Shown here: positions 34,470 to 48,720 of the stretch, one piece after another
Layout: each line of letters begins with the position of its first letter
How positions within the stretch are numbered: position 1 is the first letter of the stretch
NCBI GenBank assembly: GCA_022661535.1
Contig: JAKULF010000005.1
Location: 992,001-1,056,000, forward strand
Origin: Eutypa lata
Lineage: Eukaryota; Ascomycota; Sordariomycetes; Xylariales; Diatrypaceae
Direction: 5' to 3'
Length of the DNA: 64,000 nucleotides
The notes under the pieces: generated by a model
Told to the model about the DNA's origin: nothing
The model's input: the letters and a program-made list of their open reading frames with translations, nothing else
The model's database searches: none
Made by a program: the position numbers and the translations under genes

Positions 34470-35630
34470 ACGTGTTCTTAAAGCTAACTTTTACCTTTCT
34501 AGCATATCGTAAAGCAAATAAAATTATATAAATTAAAAATATTTTCTTTTTATAATTTTTGTAAAGCGATTATTTTATTATATTCGTTATTTTTTAATTA
34601 ATTTATTTCGTTTTTTTTTATTTTAAAAAATAATTATATAATATTATTATAATTAAATAAATATATTAAATAAATAAAAATATTATTAATTATAAAAAGC
34701 TTTAAAGTAATTAATTAAAATTTATTTAAATTAATAATATTTTAAAATAAAATTAAAAATAATTTAATAATATTAATTAATTATTTTATATTAATTAATT
34801 AAAAAAGCATATTAATTAATAATATTTATTAACTTTTAAAGTATAATGTTTATATATCGATTTTATATATTTATAATTATCTTTTAATAATATAAATATA
34901 TAAATGTTTAAGTATAAATAATTACGAAATAACTTATTTATATATAATTTATAACTTTAAATATTTTAAATATTTTTTTTAAGAAATTTATCTTTTTAAT
35001 AATTATTACTTAAGTTATAATATTAATACTTTATTTATTAATAATATTAATTAATATATTAATATTATTAATATAATTAATATATATATTTATTAATAAA
35101 TTATATATTAAAATAAATATTATATATATAAATTAATTATATAAATTTATTAAATTTATAATTAAAGTTATAATTTATTATTTTAAAATTATTATTATTA
35201 TTATATAATTATTATAAATAAAATTTTTAATGTTTTAATTAAATTTATTAAACTTATTTATTAAATTTAAAATATTAATATAATAATAAATAAATTAATA
35301 AATAAAAAACATTATAAAATTTATAATAATTAATTATATATAATAATTAAAATATTATATAAAAGTGAAATTTTTATTATTAAATTTATTAATATAAAAT
35401 CGAAATATATATTTTATATATTAATATTTTAATTAATTATAACTTAAGTTTTATTAAATCGCTTATATAATATTAATATATTAATAATATTAATATTAAT
35501 ATAACTTTATTAATTAATTAATGTTAATATTTAACAAATTAATATTAATTAATTGAAATAACGTATTAATTAATACATATTAATTAACGCGTTAATATTA
35601 TTAAATTGTTTTTAACCTTGTCTTAAGGGG
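34470..35630. repeat. AT-rich RIP-like island
   Basis: About 1.15 kb made almost only of A and T, with sharp edges. Remaining C lies mainly in CG; CA and TG are nearly absent by eye, as expected from repeat-induced point mutation of CpA. No reading frame is usable. It separates two broken rhodopsin-like genes and is probably the remnant of a transposable element. Confidence 0.8.
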
Positions 35631-35639
35631 ATAGAGAAG

Positions 35640-36180
35640 TCCTATTAAGACCTTGTTGGTTGACACTGGGAGAAAGCAATAGCAACAGACCTTATCATGT
35701 TAATCAGGCAGAAGATTGACATGAACCAGAGCTACCCGAGGTGTGCCCTGGAAGGGTTCAGTAGTCTAGCGAGGAGATTCACGACGGCGAGCTTTGGTAG
35801 AACGTAGGAGAGAATCCCCGGGACGAAGCCGTACAATGTGTACTTGATAGCCCCCGATATCTCGTCTTGAGAGAGCGTTTGAATGTGTCGACCACTTCCA
35901 TAGTGCACTTCAACCGTAGAGAATCCGACGCTCATCCAGCCGCATATCTTGTCTGTGATTAGTGCCCCATAACAACCAAGGGCGAGTTATTCTCACTTAC
36001 GACTGAGAACACGATCATGTAGTCGTCGAATTGGAACTTGCGCATCATCCGTACTCGGACATACACCCTAGCGGCTGCGAAAATGGTACTCAGAGCTGCG
36101 ACGACGCTTATTGAGGCTGTGACAGTGTTCCCCTTATGCTCACCCGCTAGAGCCGGATCCAAAGGCGGTAACGTCGACAT
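35640..36180 (-). pseudogene. Fungal rhodopsin-like gene truncated at the AT island
   Basis: Exon 1 (36180-36001, ATG start) encodes TASISVVAALSTIFAAARVY and RMMRKFQFDDYMIVFSV. A 53-bp intron follows (GTAAGT donor, CTAAT branch). Exon 2 (from 35947) encodes YGSGRHIQTLSQDEI and LYGFVPGILSYVLPKLAVVN. Then LLNPSRAHLG meets a TAG (35734-35732), after which the same frame goes on as LWFMSIFCLINMI and SQCQP to about 35643, where the AT island starts. The family normally continues through this point, so the TAG is a premature stop. A G-to-A or C-to-T change would produce it, the RIP type of mutation. The 3' half is missing. Confidence 0.7.
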
Positions 36181-37310
36181 TTCTTGTCGTGTCGATATTA
36201 ATCTAGCAAGAAATAGTAAGAGTGTTTCTGGTAGGTGTGTCTATCACATGTCCTACTTGCATCTCCGGGCTATATTTGAGATTTTTACCAACGTATGGCA
36301 GCCTCGTCCAAACTGAAGTTGCAAGTGTCTCAGGAGGCTCTAACCTCTCGGCAATGGGGTCGGAATTGTAAGAAACTATACGGTTGGGAGTTTCTTCATG
36401 CCCTGCTCCGGGATCCTCCAATGATCCTGCAGTAGCAGCTGCCGATCCAACCGGAACACTGGTCCTTATCAGCAGCCTGCAGTGACCTTCTTGCAGACCA
36501 CACCAACAGCAATATTACCTAGTTACTTGACCAAGAAGAAGATTGCGAAGATTATATATTATGGATGTCATTGCTGTAGCCTAATCCTTCAGGTATTCGG
36601 TACCGAGTCGGGAATCATCTAAGTAACCTTCTGCAGTGTACCTATTTTCCTCTCTCGCACCAACATCAGCAGACGCCAGGAGTAAGCTAGCGTGGCATCA
36701 ACGATACGAGGTTGAGGGGTTTCGGTCCTTATAATTACTACAGAGCCTACGTAATAATTAAAATGCAACAGGCAAGGGGGCTTCCAGGAAAATGGTCACA
36801 CTCTTGGCAGTTCTTGGTTGGAGAGAGTACTTCGTACCTAACGGTACTTTTGTCAGGTGCCCGGTCTCGCCGGGTATAGCTTTCGATACATCGTATAATA
36901 TATGTATTTTTAATATATATATAATATTATATAGTTTATTATTAAAATAAAATAATGTAATTTATAAAAATAAATAATATAATTTAACACCAAAATATCT
37001 TTTTTAAATATTATGGTTTAAAAAATTAAAAACTAAAAGAATAACTATAATTAACAATGATGATCCTGGCATAAAGTGACGATGCAAATGTCGGTGACTG
37101 GCATGTTGATAGATCATTTGAAAGAAGGCTTGTACAACAAGAACCTTCCCGGAACCATCAAGGTTTGGTCCACCTCTACAGTCAATGGAATTAACTGATT
37201 GTTCCTGCTCCATACTTGTATCCTCCTAATCGTTACCAACTCTCTTTTTGCTTTCTTTGACAACTGTCATATTTGATTCTCCTCATCCATTCGAGCATCG
37301 TTCGATCAAT
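36181..37310. other. Intergenic, with a small AT-rich patch
   Basis: Non-coding stretch between the truncated rhodopsin-like gene and the O-methyltransferase. An AT-rich patch at about 36895-37040 resembles the larger islands. No gene is supported. Confidence 0.5.
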
Positions 37311-38761
37311 ATGACCCCTATCGACCTGTCATCGGCTGTTGCCCCATGCAACATTGAAGCAGTCCCTAAGCTCCTGTCAGAGGTAGCCCAAGCCGGCGAC
37401 GCCTTTTCTAAGGCTGGCGAGGCTTCCGTTGTACCCCGGCTTAACCTGCTCGCGAAGGTGCGAGAGCTCACGCACGCGCTTGAGACTCCTCGCGAGATCA
37501 AAATCCAGCACGTCTGGGCGCAGGCTAGTCAAAAATGTCCCGACAATCGGTATGCGAGCTAATTAAATACCAGCCTAGCAATGTTATGGCCATCAGGTTT
37601 GGTGTCCAAACGAACCTATGGTCTACCATGGCGAAGAATGGCGACGGCCCTCAGAAAGTCGTCGACCTAGCCAAGCAGCTCGGCCTCGAAGAGGAGCTCT
37701 TGCAGCGCATGATGCGGCATATCGCTGCTTCTGGGTATCTAGATATGACAGCTCCGGCCGAGTACACGCCCAACAACTTCAGCAAGTCATTATCTCTTCC
37801 AGTCATCGCCAGTGGCTATTACACTGGGTAAGGCTTCCCTTGAACCCATACTATGTTAGCGACTAATGGGGTGTTCAAATAGTCCGCCGATTCTTAACCC
37901 CATCTTCCTACATGCCCACGACTGGCTGAAGGATAGGGGTTACAAGGTATCGAAACATAACCTTGATACCGCGTATCAGGTAGCCCATAGCACTAACCTC
38001 CATTTTTTTGAACACTTGCGGGCGAATCCACCGCACGGCCAGAATTTCAACGATCACATGCATGGTTATCTTTTAGGGCGTCCGGCATGGATGGATGAGG
38101 GCTTCTACCCGGCAAAGCAACGCCTCGTCGATGGCTTCGACAGAGAAAACAAGGACGCCGTCATGCTTGTTGATGTCGCCGGCGGCTTTGGCCATTATAC
38201 GGATCAATTCAGATCCAAGCTCCCGGACGCCCCTGGACGACTAATACTGCAAGACTTGCCCGGTGTCCTCGGACAGATTCAGGGCCTCCACCCGCGCATC
38301 GAGCGGATGGAATACGACTTTTACACCGAACAGCCTGTTAAAGGTGAGTTATCACATGCAGGGCGTAATGTTCCCTGCCATCCGCTGCTGATTTCTATCT
38401 ATCCAACGAGAGTCTGGGCTAACCAACGATTGGTCCCCCAGGTGCACGCGCCTATTACACGCATTTCGTCCTCCATGACTGGCCGGACGAGGATTGCGTC
38501 AAGATCGCCGGTCGTGTTAGGGATGCTATGAAGCCTGGTTACAGCAAGTTCCTGATTCACGAGCATGTCATTCCCCCAACAGGACAAGACTATGAACAGA
38601 CCGCCCTAGATCTCATCATGATGACAGGCTTCGCTGGGAAGGAGCGTAGTGCGGCGCAGTGGTCTGAGCTGCTGGAGAAGAAGGTCGGCCTCAAAATCGT
38701 CAACATTTGGACCGTGGTGAACGGCATCGAGAGTGTAGTCGAGTGCGAGCGTCTCGAGTAA
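37311..38761 (+). CDS. SAM-dependent O-methyltransferase
   Basis: Four exons fit in phase (37311-37523, 37574-37827, 37883-38343, 38442-38761), giving 415 residues. The N-terminal winged-helix region carries VVDLAKQLGLEEELLQRMMRHI. The SAM site is in VMLVDVAGGFGHYTDQF, then LILQDLPGVLG. The catalytic-type histidine sits in YYTHFVLHDWPDEDC, and KFLIHEHVIPP follows. It probably methylates a hydroxyl of a small aromatic or polyketide metabolite, as is usual for this family. No polyketide or peptide synthase gene is nearby in this window, so the pathway is unknown. The first intron begins with GC, not GT (50 bp, GCTAGT...CTAAT...ACCAG); this joins WAQ to PSNVMAIRFG as the family expects. The gene stands between two AT islands but is itself intact. 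Confidence 0.88.
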
Positions 38762-39215
38762 AAGTGAGGATAGGCCTGATGTACGCTTGAGACTTATTAT
38801 GCTACAGGGAAAGGAGTTCTTGTCGAATAATACTTATCGGAGCGTACATGCGTCTTTATGCGTAGAATTAGCAATCTCAACTTAAACATGAATGAATATG
38901 GCCTCCTTTGCACTCATCAATTGAATATTGTTCGGCTCATCAGTACACTTACGTGCAGGCCAGAACTTGAACGAGACAAGTCCCGGCCATCCTCTCATAT
39001 CCCCGGTGGTCTTTTTAATTTGCGAGAGGTGAATGTTATCAGAGCCTGAAGCAGGCAGTCTACGTTCCCCTTAACGCCGCCTACGTTCCCCTTAACGCCG
39101 CCTACGTTAGTAAGAACGATGCAATGCTTTTCGCGGAAGATGATTTGAAAGCCTATGGATATCATAGGGCCAATCTGCTCGCAAAGGCTCTCTTTAAGTA
39201 GCCCTACAAGGCGTC
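38762..39215. other. Intergenic, ending at the large AT island
   Basis: Downstream region of the methyltransferase gene. It contains the short tandem repeat listed separately and then grades abruptly into the AT-rich island near 39215. No coding region is supported. Confidence 0.5.
39060..39111. repeat. Tandem repeat, ~21-bp unit, about 2.5 copies
   Basis: The unit CTACGTTCCCCTTAACGCCGC recurs head to tail, with a third partial copy (CTACGTT). It lies about 100 bp outside the left edge of the large AT island. Confidence 0.75.
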
Positions 39216-40370
39216 GTTAAAAGATTTAATAAATATTATTTTTTACGAAATAAATTATAAAGTATTTAAAGTAAATTATTATAATAAATTTAATAATAAC
39301 TTATATATTTTTAAATAATTTAAATAATTACGAAATATAATTATTAATTTAAAATTATATAATTTATTATATTATATAAAAAGTTAATAATTATATTTTA
39401 AATTTTAAAAAATATTTAATTAAAAGTTTAATTATATATATATTATTTAAATTAATATTTTAATATTTTATTAAATATTTTATATATTATTTAAAAATAT
39501 TATTTATTTTAATTCTTATTTTTATTAATAAATAAATTATTTTATAATTATTTATATTATTAAAAAATAATTATAAATATATAAAATTAATATTAAATTA
39601 TTATATTTTAAAAATTAAAAATTATAATTAAAAAAAAACCTTTTTAAAATAATAAAATAAATAAAGTAAAAAAAATTAAAAAAATAAATAAAATATTATT
39701 AAAAATTATTTATATTAATTTTAATTATTAATTTATAAAAATATATTAATAAATAAAATATTAATATTATAATTTTAAAATTATTATTATAAAAAATAAA
39801 TATTTTTAAAATTATAAATTATATTTTTTATAAAGATTTTATTTTTATTAATATTTTTATATTAAATTTAATAAATATATTTATTTTTATTTTTTTATTT
39901 TTTAATTATTATATATATATTTTATATTATATTAATATATTACGTTTTAATTAATTAAAAATTAAAAGTTTTTTATAAATTATAATAAATTTAAAATTAT
40001 ATATATATAAAATTTATAAATTAATATATATATAAATATTTTCATTAATTTTTTAAATTTAAAATAAAATTATATAATTTAAAATTAATAAATTACTTTA
40101 TAAATATTTTTTTATAAATTTATATAAATACGTTATATATATATATATATATTATAATTATTATTTTTAAATATATTTTTTAAAATAATTAAAATAAAAA
40201 TAATAATATAAAAATTAAATAATTATTTATTATATTATTAAAATTATAACGATTTAAACTTTTATTATATAATATTATTTTTAAAAGGTTTTTATAAAAT
40301 AATTAAAATTATATTAATATTAATATTATATTAATTATAAAAATATTTAAAAAAAATATTTTAATTATTA

Positions 40371-41060
40371 TAATTTATTTTAAATAATACGTATAATAAT
40401 TATATAATTAATATTCGAAATTAATCGAAATTAACTTTATTTTATGTATTTTATAATACTTATATCGTAAAATTAATAATAACGTATAATTTTAAAGTTA
40501 CGTTAAAACGTTAATAAAATTTTCGTTAACGATTTTTATTCGGTTTTTATAACCGTTATATAATCGAACTTAAATTATTTTTTATATTTGAATAATTAAG
40601 TAAATAAATAATATATATATCTTGCTTTTATATTTTTAAATTTAATTTAAAAAAAATAATAAAACGTTATTTATAATAATTTCGAATTTTATTTATTTTA
40701 CTTTAAATATAATATATACTTTATTTAAGAAATTTTTAATTATTATATTAATTTTAAAGTAAAATTTTTTTTACCGTTATGATAAAAAAAAAGTACGGCT
40801 TTATATTTATAAATAAGTTTCGAAAACTTTTTTTTCAATTTTTAAACGAAAAAATTTTACTTCGTAAATTAATAATATACGTTAATTTAAAGATTATATT
40901 TTATATATATAAATAATAATATTTATAATAAAATACGAATTTAATTTTTAACTTTAAATTAATTATAATAAGTTAATTTAAATTTAAAACCGAAAATTAA
41001 ATTTATATAAAAATATTCGAAAATAAAAAAATAATTATTTTTTTTACTTTATACGAAATT
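40371..41060. repeat. Left copy of a direct repeat (possible LTR)
   Basis: Segments starting at 40371, about 40776 and 40909 recur in the same orientation at 50112, about 50391 and 51421. The run around 40375-40410 matches that at 50116-50150 base for base as far as I can read. 40909-41060 matches 51421-51580 with scattered A/T changes. An extra ~0.8-0.9 kb in the right copy suggests a later insertion. The layout suggests the 5' LTR of a RIP-mutated element. Confidence 0.5.
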
Positions 41061-44000
41061 TAAACTTTAATTTTTATTAAAGTAAGTTAAATTATAACTT
41101 TGCATTAAATTACGTTATTATTATATATTAATTTATTTATAATATTTCTTTTTTTAAATATAATTTATATTTTAATTAATTATTAAAGTTATTATATAAT
41201 AAATTCGCTTATATATTAATAAATATTCGCTTATTATATAAAAAAAAAAATTCTTTTAATAATAATAATAATATTACTTTTTGTTTTCGTTAAAGCCGGC
41301 GTTTTATTAAATAATTTTAAGCGTTTTATTTTTAATTTTTTAATTAATTATTATTAAATTTTTATATTATTAAAATGCTTATTAAAAAAGAAAAAACAAC
41401 TTATAACGTACGTTTTAATAATCGTTTAATAATTATTTTAATAAAACGTATTTTAATTTATTATTATTATTATTTAAAAAATTTAAATACGTTTTAATTT
41501 AAGTTTAACTTTTTCTTTAATATAAAATATATTTTCGAAAATTTCGATAAGTTTATTTATAAAGATTATAATAAAAGCCGCGATATTTACGATTTTATAA
41601 ATTATTTTATTTTTAATTTAATAATTATTTATTAACGATAACTTTAATAAATAAATTTTAATTAAAATAACTTTTAAAGTTATTTATTTTTAAAAGTTAA
41701 TCGTTTAATTTTTAATTTATTTTAAAATTATTTTAAATATTAATAACGATTAATAATTTAATATAAATAACGAATTTATATAAAATAATACCTTTAATTA
41801 TTACATCGAATTTACGATTATTTAATAACGTTTACTTTTCGCGTTTTATTAAACGATTTTAATTTATCGCTTTAAGTTTAATTTAATTAAAAAAGTTAAC
41901 GTAATCGTTATAAGTAATTTATAAATTAATTATAATTTATAAAGTTATTATTAATAATTAATCGAAATAAATTACTCGTATTAAATATTAACGCGTAATA
42001 AATAAAAAACGAAATTATTTTAATTTTTATATTTTTATTTTTTTAATAATTATTATAAGCTTTTTTAAATTATTTTTTAATTATAAAGAAATTTAATACG
42101 TTTTAATTCGTCGTTAAAAAGTTTATTTTTAAACGATAAACGATTATTCGTTTTTTTTTAAAAAATAAAAATTATATAATTTAAATTATTAAAATCGTCG
42201 CTTTTAAACGAAAAGTAACTTTTATTTAAAAAGTTATAATAAACGATAATAAAAGCAATAATGCTTTTAATAACTTTAATAATAATAATAATAAAAGCGA
42301 CGATAATAATAATAATAAGTTTAATTTAATTATAAAGTAATTTAATAAAAAGTTAATTTTAATCGTTAAAAATATTTTAAATATAATTTAAACTTTTATT
42401 AAAAATTCGTTAAATTTTTCGATTTCGTAATATAATTAATTAATAAAACGTAAATGTTTTTTAATTTTAAATAATTAAATTCGATTTTTAATATTATATT
42501 TAAAACTTAGTTTTTTATTATTATAATTAAGTTTTTTTATTTATATTTTAAATATATATTAAAAGCATTTCTTCGTTTTTAAATAAAAGTTTTTATATTT
42601 ATTTATTTTATTATATTATTATTATATATATTTTATTAATATATAAAAAATATAACTTTTAAAACGCGTTTAATATATAAAAACGCGTTTATAAAATAAT
42701 AAACCTTTATTAAATTTAAACTTTATATTTAATTATAAAATATTAAAATTTATAAATCGTATATATTTTATTATTAATTAAATAATTCGTTTAAAACTTA
42801 AGCTTTATATTTAAAATATAAAGATTTAAATAACTTATTAAATTCGTTATTAATTAACGATAAATGGTTTTTTATAATAAATTTTTAATTATTTTTATTA
42901 TTTTTTTTATTTAATAATTATTTAAATAAAAAAGCTATTATATATATAAATTAAATTCGACGTAATTTAAATTTATAAAGTGCTTTTATTAATATATTTA
43001 ATTGTTTTTTTTATAATTTATAATTTTTAATTATATAAATCGATTTAAAACCTTTTAATAAATTCGATTATAATTAAATAAAACATTAAATATTAAGTTT
43101 TTTAATATAAATATACGAAAAATAATAATATAAAAAAGCTTAAAATTAAATTTAAATGTCGAAATATTATATATTACTTTTTTTAACGCAATACTTTATA
43201 ATTTATATATAATAATAACATATAATATAATTAAAAAAAATTATTTTTAATAATATATATTGTTTTTTAATACGAACTTTTAACGTATATATAAAATAAA
43301 CATTATTTATTTTTCGTAATAATTTTAAAAACTTTTAAAAAACGACTTTATATAATTATTAAAACTTATTATTATTATCTTTAAAAGGTTTTTAATAAAA
43401 TTATTATTATTAATTTAAAAAATATTATAAATAATATTTTAAATATTATTTATTAAATTTTTAAGATTTTATAAATTACGTATTAATATAATTTTATAAT
43501 TAATATAAATCGAAAAAGATTTAAATAAGTTTTTAATTATTTAAAATTCCGCCGATTACGTTTTAATATTTTTATAAAAAGCCTTTATTTAAAAAGCGAA
43601 ATTACTTAAGCTTAATATATATTTATAATTATATCGTTTAATTTAAGCTTTAATAATATAAATATAAATAATATTAAAAAAGTTATTAACTTTTATAATA
43701 AAAAACTTTATAATATAACGTAAAATAAGTAATTTTTATAAAAATACAAATACTTTAATTTAACGTAATTTTAATAAAGCTTAACGAAACTTAACTTAAT
43801 CGTTTTTTTATTATCGTTAAATAATTATTAAAAAGATTAATTTATTAAAAAAACGATATATATTATAATTAATAATTTCTTTTATATTTAATTTATTTTC
43901 GAAAAAATAAAAAGCTTTATTTAATATCGAAAATAATTAAAAAAAGTTTTTTATTAAAATAATACTTAAGTTATTAAACATTTTATTTTAACGTTACGAA

Positions 44001-47000
44001 AAGATTTTATAAAGCCGTATATTAATTTAAATAAAAACTTTTAATTTTAATATACTTTTTTCGTTTATAATTAAATAATGAATATTATTAAATTAACGTT
44101 AAAAAGCATTTAACGTAATTAATATTTTTAATAATAATTTATATTAATTATTAATAAATAAACGTAAAAAAAAATATAAAATTTATTTATTAATTTAATT
44201 ATTAATAACATTAATAAAAGTTATTTAAATAATAAAAGATTTTACCTTTAATACGATTTATTATAAATATAAAGATAATATTTTTATAAAGTAAAACTTT
44301 TTTATATTATTATTTTTATTTATTTAAATATATAAAAAAATAATAATAAATTAAAAGTAAATCGTAATTATAAATAATAACTTAATATTATATTATATAA
44401 AATACGTTATTTCGAATTTAAAATATCGGTTATTTTTTAAAATAAATCTTTTATATTATAATTATATATAATTTATTTTTAAAGTTAAATTTAATAATTT
44501 TTAATAATAAAGTTTTTATAAATATAACGTATAATATAAGAATTTTAATTAAAATTAAAGTTAATATTTTTATAACTTAAAAGATTTATAAGCTTTTTTT
44601 CCGGCTATATATTAAGTATTATTTAAGTTATTTTTTATTAATTTTTTAAAATAATATTTTTTTTTTAATATAAACTTTAAACTTATTTTTTATAAATATT
44701 AAATTAAATCGATTTAATTCGTTATAATAATTATTAAAATAATTATAATTTAATAAATAATTATTATATACTTTTTAAAATATTAAAAATTAAGATTTCT
44801 TTTTCGTATTAAAAAGCTCGTCGTAATTTCGATAAAAATAATTTAATAAAAGTTTTACTTTATAAAAATTAAAATATTATTAATAATTACGTATAAATTT
44901 ATATTAAAAGTAATAATGTAAAACTTTAAATATAATTAATAATTTTTATTTTTTTTATTTATTTAAATTACGAATTAAAAAGTTTTAATTTTTTAAAAAT
45001 TCGAAGTAAAAAATATTATTTATAACTTAAAAGCGGCTTAAATATTTATTATATATTATTAAAAAACTTTTTATTTTATTAATATCTTTTATTATATTTA
45101 TTATATATATATATTTATTAAAAAAACAATAATTAATACTTTATATTATTTAATTATCTTTTTATAAAAAAAGTTTATATAATATATAATAAATTTTTTA
45201 AGTTAAATAATTCTTTTTATTTATTAATTTATTTATAATTTTAAATATAAAAAATAATATTAAATTTATATTTAAAATTAAAAATAAAATAAATTTTATA
45301 ATTTATATATAAATAAATATAATAATTTTAACTTTATTATAATATTTAATAACGTAATTAATAATAATATTAATATTAATATAAAATAAAATATTAATAT
45401 TAATAAATTAATATAAATTAATTAAAAAATTATATTAATTTAAATAAATATTATTATATTACGAATTAAAAAACTATTAATTTTTATTAACTTTTATAAT
45501 TAATATAAAAACGTTTTACATTTTTTTTAAATAATAAAAACGATATATAAACTTAAAAATAAATTTATCTTTTTCTTTAATTACTTTTATTACTTTTTTA
45601 TTAATTCGAAAATAATATAAACTTAAATAATAATAACGTTAATAATAATTTATAATATTATTAAATTATTTTTAAATAACGTTTATTTTAATTAAATTTA
45701 AATTTAAAAAATTATTAACATTATCGTTTTAACTTATAATCTTTAACTTTAAGTTTATAATAATAACGTAATACTTTTATATTTTAATAAATTCGACTCG
45801 AGATTTTTTATTAAACATATTAAAAAAAAATTATTATTAAATTAATATAACTTATAAAAATAATTATTATTATAACTTTATTATTTAAATCGAAATTAAA
45901 AATCCTTTAAATTAAATTTTCGTATTAAAATAATATTATAAAAAAACTTATTTTTTAAATAAAAATGTTATATTATAATATAAAGGTTTTTTTATAATAA
46001 TCGGCGAAAAAATAACATACGTAATTTTTCGTTTAAAGTTTTTTAACGATTAAAATTTAATATATATTAATATAAACTTTATTAATAAAAATTTATTAAA
46101 CTTAAAGTTATAAATATTAAAAAAATATTTAAATAATAAATAAATACTTTATATTCGTACTTTTTTCGATATTAAAACGAACGTATTTTTTAAAATTATT
46201 AATATAACGTAAAATTCGATTAAATAAAGTTTAAACTTTAAAAATATTTAAATTTTTTAAAGCTTTTCGTAAATTTTTTTTATTAATAAATTATTCGCGA
46301 TAATATTTATTAATATAAAACTTATTATAACTACGAATTTAATGTTATATTAACGTATTTAAAATAATATAACAAAAATTATAATATTTTATAAAACGTT
46401 TATTTTTTTATTTTATAATATATTTAATATATTTTTAATAAAATATATTACGTTAATAAAATTTTATAAAATTAATAAATTTTTAAAAAAATAATAACGA
46501 ATAAAAAAAAAAGTAAAGCTTAAAGATAATTAAATTCGTTAATAAAAATATAACGTATAAAAGATATAAATAAATAATAAACTTTTTTTAAATTTTAATA
46601 TAAAAAAATTTAAAAAAAAACGAATTTAAAATTTAAATAAATATAAAGTTAATTTAATTCGAATTAATTTATTAATATATTTAAAACGATAACTTTATAA
46701 TATATATTAATATTTTTATTATTAACTTTATTTATTAATTTAATATTTATAAATATATTATTAATATTTATAATTTTTTAAATATAAAATTAATTAAAAA
46801 TAAAATTATTTTAAAAAACAAAAAATTATAACGATTTAAAATAAAGTTATAATATTTAAAATAATAATAAAATAAATAATTAAATTATTATTTAATTACT
46901 TATTTATAAATATAAAATTAACGTTAAAATTATTATTATATTTTTAATATTACTTTATTTTTAATAAAACGAAAAATAATAATATTAAAGTTTTTAAATA

Positions 47001-48399
47001 AAAAAAATAATTTATTATAAACTTTATTAATATTACGAAAAAAATAAATAATATAATTATAATATTTATATTATTAATTACGAATTTAAAAAAAATTAAT
47101 AATATTTATATAATAAAAAAATAAATATATTATATAAATATTAACGTTTATATAAACTTTTATAATAAATAATTTTTTAAATAATTTTAATAATATTAAA
47201 AAAAATAAAATATTTTCGAAATTTAAATAATTCTTTATTAAATAAAAATTTAATAAATTATTTTCTTTTTTATTATTTTTATTATAACATTTTTTATAAA
47301 TATTATTTTATATTAAATAAATATTAAATCATTTTTTTTAATAATAAAAATAATAAATTATTTTTTTAATTATAAAAACTTTATTAAATTACTTTTTAAT
47401 ATTAATATCTTTTTATATTATTAAAGATTTTTAATTATTTTTATTATATATAAATAATATTTTATTAAAATTACGAAAAAATATATTAAATTTCGAATAT
47501 ATTTTAAAATAATTAATTAAATTATATAAAAAAAAAACAATTAATAAAATTTCGTATAAAACGAAAACGATTAATAAAATTTCAAAGTTAAAATAAACGT
47601 TCGAAATTACGGTTACGAATAAAGCCGAATAAACGAGAAAATATAAATGTATTACGTAAGTTATATAACCTCGATTTATCGCGATTTTAATTACGAATTA
47701 AACCTTTTTTAAATAAAAAACTTAACTTGTTAAAATATAATAAAAGCAATTTAATTTAAAAATCTTAACGTTATTATTATTATAAAGTTAATTTTTAAAG
47801 ATTAAATATTTAAAAAGATTTTTTATTATAACGTTATTAAATTTAATAATAACGTTAAATATTAACTTATAACTTTTAAATAACGATTATTATAAATATA
47901 TTAAATTCGTTTCGTTTATTTAAATAATATTTATCGTTAAAAAATTAATAAATAAAGTTTTAATAATAAAAAAAAAAATAAAAAAAAAATTAATTTTAAT
48001 AATAATTCGTTTATTTTTAATAATAATTATAAATGTTTAAATTATAACTTAAAATGCTTAATATTAATAAAAGTTAATAATTATTATACGTAAATAATAA
48101 AAAGTTATATATTTAAATTTATTAATTTCGATAATATAAAATATAATTAATAATATAATTATTATCTTTTAAATTAATAAATTAATTAATATTTTATTTA
48201 ATTTTATATTTTTAATAAATTTATTTATTTTAAATAAAATTTATTATAAATATATAATTTATTTATAAATATAATCTTAAATAAAAAATATATTTAAATA
48301 TAAAAAAAAAAAATAAAAAGTTAAAAATAACTTAATAAAATAACGTTAATATTTAAATAAAACGTTAATAAAAGTAATTATATAACGTATATTTAATTA

Positions 48400-48720
48400 A
48401 ATAATTAAATCTTTTTTAAAGTTAATTAAAAAATTAACGTTAATTAACTTTAAATTAACTTAATATTAAATCTTTATTAATTTAAAATCGATTAATTAAT
48501 AAAAAATATTTCTTATTAATTATTTAAATTATATTAACTTTATTTTTATATTAAATTTTACGATTAATTTTTAAAAAACTTAAAATAAAAATATTTTTTA
48601 AATATAATAATAATAATAAAAAGTTTATAATAAAATAAATATTTAATTATTAAAATATATTTTTAAAGAATTTATTTTATTTATATATAAATAATTTAAA
48701 AATATTAATTATTATTATAT
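48400..48720. repeat. Second direct-repeat family in the island
   Basis: 48489-48620 recurs at about 52461-52590 in the same orientation. The segment from 48671 (TTTATTTTATTTATATATAA...) recurs at 50195. These distances differ from those of the other repeat pair, which points to several nested or tandem elements in the island. Confidence 0.45.

Noticed and set aside
37550..37578. A 29-bp GT-AG intron in the O-methyltransferase gene
   Set aside because: The phase works, but it is too short for fungal splicing and leaves foreign residues between WAQ and the family sequence; the 50-bp GC-AG intron fits better.
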